From assembly GCA_013361975.1 (NCBI GenBank), contig JABFXB010000382.1, positions 1 to 9,241 of the forward strand: a stretch of DNA of 9,241 bases, given 5' to 3'. Within the stretch, counting starts at the first letter, position 1, and each line of letters begins with the position of its first letter. Made by a program: the position numbers and the translations under genes. Below the pieces are notes generated by a model. It worked only from the letters and a program-made list of their open reading frames with translations, was not told the DNA's origin and ran no database searches. This DNA is from Dermatophilaceae bacterium (GTDB taxonomy: Bacteria > Actinomycetota > Actinomycetes > Actinomycetales > Dermatophilaceae). Below, piece after piece: positions 7,409 through 9,241 of the stretch.

Positions 7409-7415
7409 GCATGAT
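7387..7415 (+). promoter_or_regulatory. Promoter of the MerR-family regulator gene, apparently leaderless
   Basis: TTGACG (7387-7392) and CATGAT (7410-7415) are spaced by 17 bp, and the ATG at 7423 begins seven bases after the -10. The upstream in-frame ATG at 7411 falls inside the -10 and would be outside the transcript, which favours the start at 7423. The spacer is filled by the operator, the usual position for MerR-family control, so the gene is probably autoregulated. Confidence 0.5.
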
Positions 7416-7429
7416 CGACGGCATGACAA
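7401..7429 (-). promoter_or_regulatory. Promoter of the dehydrogenase-carboxyltransferase unit
   Basis: On the minus strand TTGTCA (7429-7424; five of six to consensus) and TACGTT (7406-7401) are separated by 17 bp. The predicted start is near 7394, leaving a leader of about 55 bases. The -10 lies wholly inside the ACGT-rich operator, and the -35 overlaps the first codons of the regulator gene, so a bound regulator would probably block it. Confidence 0.55.
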
Positions 7430-7806
7430 GTGCGCCGACGTGGACCATCGCCGAGGTGGCGGACGAGTTCGGCGTGACCCATCGCACGGTCCGGCACTAC
7501 GAGGACCTCGGCCTCATCTCCCCCGAGCGGCGCGGCACCCAGCGCGTCTACCACCGGCGCGACCGCACGCGCCTCGGCCTCATCCTGCGAGGCAAGCGAC
7601 TCGGGTTCCCCCTCGAGGAGATCCGCACGATCATCGACCTGTTCGACGCGCCCCGCGGCCGGCGCACTCAGCTCGAGTACGTCCTCGACCAGATCGACGA
7701 GCGTCGTGCCGATCTCGACCAGCGGCTGCGCGACATCCAGGACGCCATCGCCGAGCTGGGTGAGTTCGAGCGCCGGTGCCGTGAGGACCTCGACAAGCTC
7801 GCGTGA
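7423..7806 (+). CDS. MerR-family transcriptional regulator, LiuR-like
   Basis: A 127-residue regulator. The N-terminal winged helix-turn-helix is TIAEVADEFGVTHRTVRHYEDLGLISPERRG (from residue 8), followed by YHRRDRTRLGLILRGKRLGFPLEEIRTIIDLFD. The RDRTRLxLILRGKRLGF string is, as I remember, very close to LiuR, the regulator of leucine/isovalerate genes in proteobacteria. The C-terminal part (about residues 88-125) is a long, heptad-like dimerisation helix. No Cys cluster for metal binding is present (a single Cys near the end), so an acyl-CoA-type effector is more likely than a metal; this is inference. It is transcribed away from the dehydrogenase gene. An alternative ATG at 7411 would add four residues. 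Only 12 bases separate it from the sulfurtransferase gene, so read-through is possible. Confidence 0.88.
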   Translation: MTSAPTWTIAEVADEFGVTHRTVRHYEDLGLISPERRGTQRVYHRRDRTRLGLILRGKRLGFPLEEIRTIIDLFDAPRGRRTQLEYVLDQIDERRADLDQRLRDIQDAIAELGEFERRCREDLDKLA

Positions 7807-7812
7807 CACGAT
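7807..7812 (+). promoter_or_regulatory. Possible weak -10 element of sseA
   Basis: CACGAT is followed by six bases and the ATG at 7819, the same spacing as at the DUF885 and maf genes. It departs from TANNNT at the first base and no -35 is evident at the right distance. The gene also lacks a Shine-Dalgarno sequence, which makes a leaderless start reasonable. Confidence 0.25.
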
Positions 7813-7818
7813 GGGCAC

Positions 7819-8697
7819 ATGAGCGCTGACGACACGAAGATCTCCGCGTACGCCCACCCCGAGCGGCTCGTCACCACCGACTGGCTCGCAGAGCAGGTCG
7901 CGTCCGGCGCCGTCGGCCGTCCTGACGGCATCGTGGTGCTCGAGTCCGACGAGGACGTCCTGCTCTACGACACCGGCCACATCCCCGGCGCGATCAAGAT
8001 CGACTGGCACGTCGACCTCAACGACCCCGTGACGCGCGACTACGTCGACGGCGCCCGGTTCGCCGAGGTGATGGGCAAGCGCGGCATCTCCCGCGACACG
8101 ACCGTCGTGCTGTACGGCGACAAGAGCAACTGGTGGGCGGCCTACGCCCTGTGGGTCTTCAGCCTCTTCGGCCACGAGGACGTCCGCCTGCTCGACGGCG
8201 GCCGCGCGAAGTGGATCGCCGAGGGCCGCGAGATCACCCGCGAGGTCCCGACCCCCACGCCGGTCGACTACCCGGTGGCCGAGCGCGACGATGCCCCGAT
8301 CCGCGCGTTCAAGGACGACGTGCTGGCGCACCTCGGCAAGCCCCTCGTCGACGTCCGCTCCCCCGGCGAGTTCTCCGGCGAGCTGCTCCACATGCCGGAC
8401 TACCCCCAGGAGGGCGCCATGCGCGGCGGGCACATCCCCGGCGCGAAGTCGGTGCCGTGGGCGCGGGCGGCGAACGAGGACGGCTCGTTCAAGTCGCGCG
8501 AGGAGCTCGAGGCGATCTACCTGACCGAGCAGGGGCTGGCGCCCGACGACGACGTCGTCGCCTACTGCCGCATCGGCGAGCGGTCCTCGCACACGTGGTT
8601 CGTGCTCACCCACCTGCTCGGGTTCGAGGCGGTGCGCAACTACGACGGCTCGTGGACCGAGTGGGGCAACGCCGTGCGCGTCCCCATCGAGAGGTGA
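7819..8697 (+). CDS. sseA: Tandem-rhodanese sulfurtransferase (thiosulfate / 3-mercaptopyruvate type)
   Basis: A 292-residue cytoplasmic protein with two rhodanese domains. The N-terminal domain (about 15-140) has YDTGHIPGAIKIDW and LLDGGRAKW; where the active-site Cys would be it has Asp, in LYGDKSNWW, so it is the structural, inactive half. The C-terminal domain (about 160-290) has VDVRSPGEFSG, RGGHIPGAKSVPW and the catalytic loop CRIGERSS with C250. A CRxGxR loop is the thiosulfate:cyanide sulfurtransferase form, rather than the CGSGVTA loop of mercaptopyruvate sulfurtransferases, though SseA annotations cover both. It forms a persulfide on C250 that can be handed to an acceptor. The SufE-family gene follows four bases after its stop, which makes that protein a likely partner. 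The SseA name rests on the sseA-sufE arrangement I recall from M. tuberculosis. Confidence 0.9.
   Translation: MSADDTKISAYAHPERLVTTDWLAEQVASGAVGRPDGIVVLESDEDVLLYDTGHIPGAIKIDWHVDLNDPVTRDYVDGARFAEVMGKRGISRDTTVVLYGDKSNWWAAYALWVFSLFGHEDVRLLDGGRAKWIAEGREITREVPTPTPVDYPVAERDDAPIRAFKDDVLAHLGKPLVDVRSPGEFSGELLHMPDYPQEGAMRGGHIPGAKSVPWARAANEDGSFKSREELEAIYLTEQGLAPDDDVVAYCRIGERSSHTWFVLTHLLGFEAVRNYDGSWTEWGNAVRVPIER
8691..8694 (+). promoter_or_regulatory. Ribosome binding site of the SufE-family gene within the end of sseA
   Basis: GAGG, in the context GAGAGG, ends seven bases before the GTG at 8702 and overlaps the last codons of the sulfurtransferase gene. It supports this GTG as the start and translation coupled to sseA. 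Confidence 0.6.
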
Positions 8698-8701
8698 CCT
8701 C

Positions 8702-9160
8702 GTGAGCGACACCCCGCTGCCTTCGTCGTTGGCCGAGATCGCCGACGACTTCCGGTCGGCGAACAACGAGCTGAAGCTCCAGCTGCTGCTCGAGTTCAGC
8801 GACGAGCTGCCCGATCTCCCCGAGCGGTATGCCGGCCACCTCGACCAGCTCGAGCGCGTCGACGAGTGCCAGTCCCCCCTCTTCCTCACGGTCGAGGTGG
8901 CCGACGGCGCCACGCCCGACGACCGCGTGGTCAGCCTCTTCTTCGACGCCCCGGCCGAGGCGCCGACGACGCGCGGTTTCGCCGGCATCCTCCACGAGGG
9001 GCTCGACGGCCTGAGCGCCGCCGAGGTGCTGGCCGTGCCGGACGACGCCCCGATGCGCTTCGGCCTCGCCGAGGCGGTCTCTCCCCTGCGCATGCGCGGC
9101 ATGGTGGCGATGCTGAGCCGCATCAAGCGCCAGGTCCGTGCCAAGACCGCCGGTTCGTAG
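8702..9160 (+). CDS. SufE-family sulfur acceptor / desulfurase-activating protein
   Basis: A 152-residue protein of the SufE family: helical N-terminus (LAEIADDFRS, LQLLLEFSDELPDLPERY), the sulfur-accepting cysteine C56 in VDECQSPLFLTVEV, and a C-terminal helix with SPLRMRGMVAMLSRIKRQ. SufE proteins take persulfide sulfur from a cysteine desulfurase, usually SufS, for iron-sulfur cluster assembly. E. coli-type SufE has GCQS at the active site; here a Glu replaces the Gly before C56, which I believe is usual in the actinobacterial branch beside SseA. No SufS is in the window, and the partner suggested by context is the sulfurtransferase encoded four bases upstream. The start is GTG at 8702, supported by the GAGG site. 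A hairpin follows the stop. Confidence 0.88.
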   Translation: MSDTPLPSSLAEIADDFRSANNELKLQLLLEFSDELPDLPERYAGHLDQLERVDECQSPLFLTVEVADGATPDDRVVSLFFDAPAEAPTTRGFAGILHEGLDGLSAAEVLAVPDDAPMRFGLAEAVSPLRMRGMVAMLSRIKRQVRAKTAGS

Positions 9161-9184
9161 CCGTTCGGTTTCCTCACACGCGCT

Positions 9185-9224
9185 GGGGCTTCTCGTCAGC
9201 GACAGACCACTGACGAGCAGCCCC
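9185..9224 (+). terminator. Long hairpin after the sseA-sufE pair
   Basis: GGGGCT-T-CTCGTCAG (9185-9199) pairs with CTGACGAG-C-AGCCCC (9210-9224): 14 base pairs with one T/C mismatch and a 10-base loop. It begins 24 bases after the stop of the SufE-family gene. No T-run follows, so it would be a U-less terminator. It is the best-formed stem in the window and supports this as the end of the transcription unit. Confidence 0.6.
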
Positions 9225-9241
9225 GACCGGCCACACACGAT

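Noticed and set aside
6164..7429. Upstream extension of the carboxyltransferase frame through the dehydrogenase gene
   Set aside because: The extension is Arg-rich shadow sequence. The ATG at 6163 with the ATGA overlap and start of homology marks the true start.
3355..7806. Middle block considered as a horizontally acquired island
   Set aside because: Codon and base composition look the same as in the flanks, and no integrase, direct repeat, tRNA or insertion sequence is present. The split of maf and sseA alone does not prove transfer.
7366..9177. 603-residue minus-strand frame opposite merR, sseA and sufE
   Set aside because: It has no recognisable motif, spans three well-supported opposite-strand genes, and has composition typical of an antisense shadow.

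Overview
The window comes from a very GC-rich actinobacterium. Almost every third codon position is G or C, GTG starts are used, several genes lack a Shine-Dalgarno sequence, and the genes are typical of Actinobacteria: a PASTA kinase tail, Maf, SseA/SufE, and acyl-CoA carboxylase chemistry. The style suggests Micrococcales, perhaps near Intrasporangiaceae, but that is inference. No tRNA, rRNA, CRISPR array, insertion sequence or phage gene is visible, and no gap between genes exceeds about 125 bases.

Left part, rightward: the C-terminal end of a membrane-anchored PASTA protein, probably a Ser/Thr kinase cut by the window edge (1-777); a terminator-like hairpin; a DUF885 putative metallohydrolase (855-2549); a strong hairpin; and the nucleotide pyrophosphatase Maf (2675-3364), whose end overlaps by 10 bp the end of the next, leftward gene.

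Middle part, leftward, read from right to left: an acyl-CoA dehydrogenase (6160-7338); an acyl-CoA carboxylase carboxyltransferase subunit coupled to it through an ATGA overlap (4616-6163); and a PIG-V-like membrane mannosyltransferase (3355-4662) that starts inside the end of the carboxyltransferase gene. Divergent from the dehydrogenase is a small MerR-family regulator resembling LiuR (7423-7806). The 84 bases between the two genes hold two overlapping copies of TTGACGTNNACGTAAA and two face-to-face promoters. This looks like a compact catabolic module in the style of liu (leucine/isovalerate) operons, but without the hydratase, the biotin carboxylase subunit and the lyase.

Right part, rightward: a tandem-rhodanese sulfurtransferase of the SseA type (7819-8697) and a SufE-family protein four bases after it (8702-9160), followed by a long hairpin. 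From memory, Mycobacterium tuberculosis has accD5-accE5-maf-sseA-(SufE-like)-accA3 in a row. Here maf and sseA-sufE flank the middle block, so a biotin-carboxylase subunit may lie just beyond the right edge.

The window is mainly housekeeping and catabolic. I do not see a clearly new system. The points most worth following are the LiuR-like regulatory region with its unusual dehydrogenase/carboxyltransferase pair, the repeated leaderless-start architecture, and an over-represented octamer (CGGCATAC) that coincides with rare codons.
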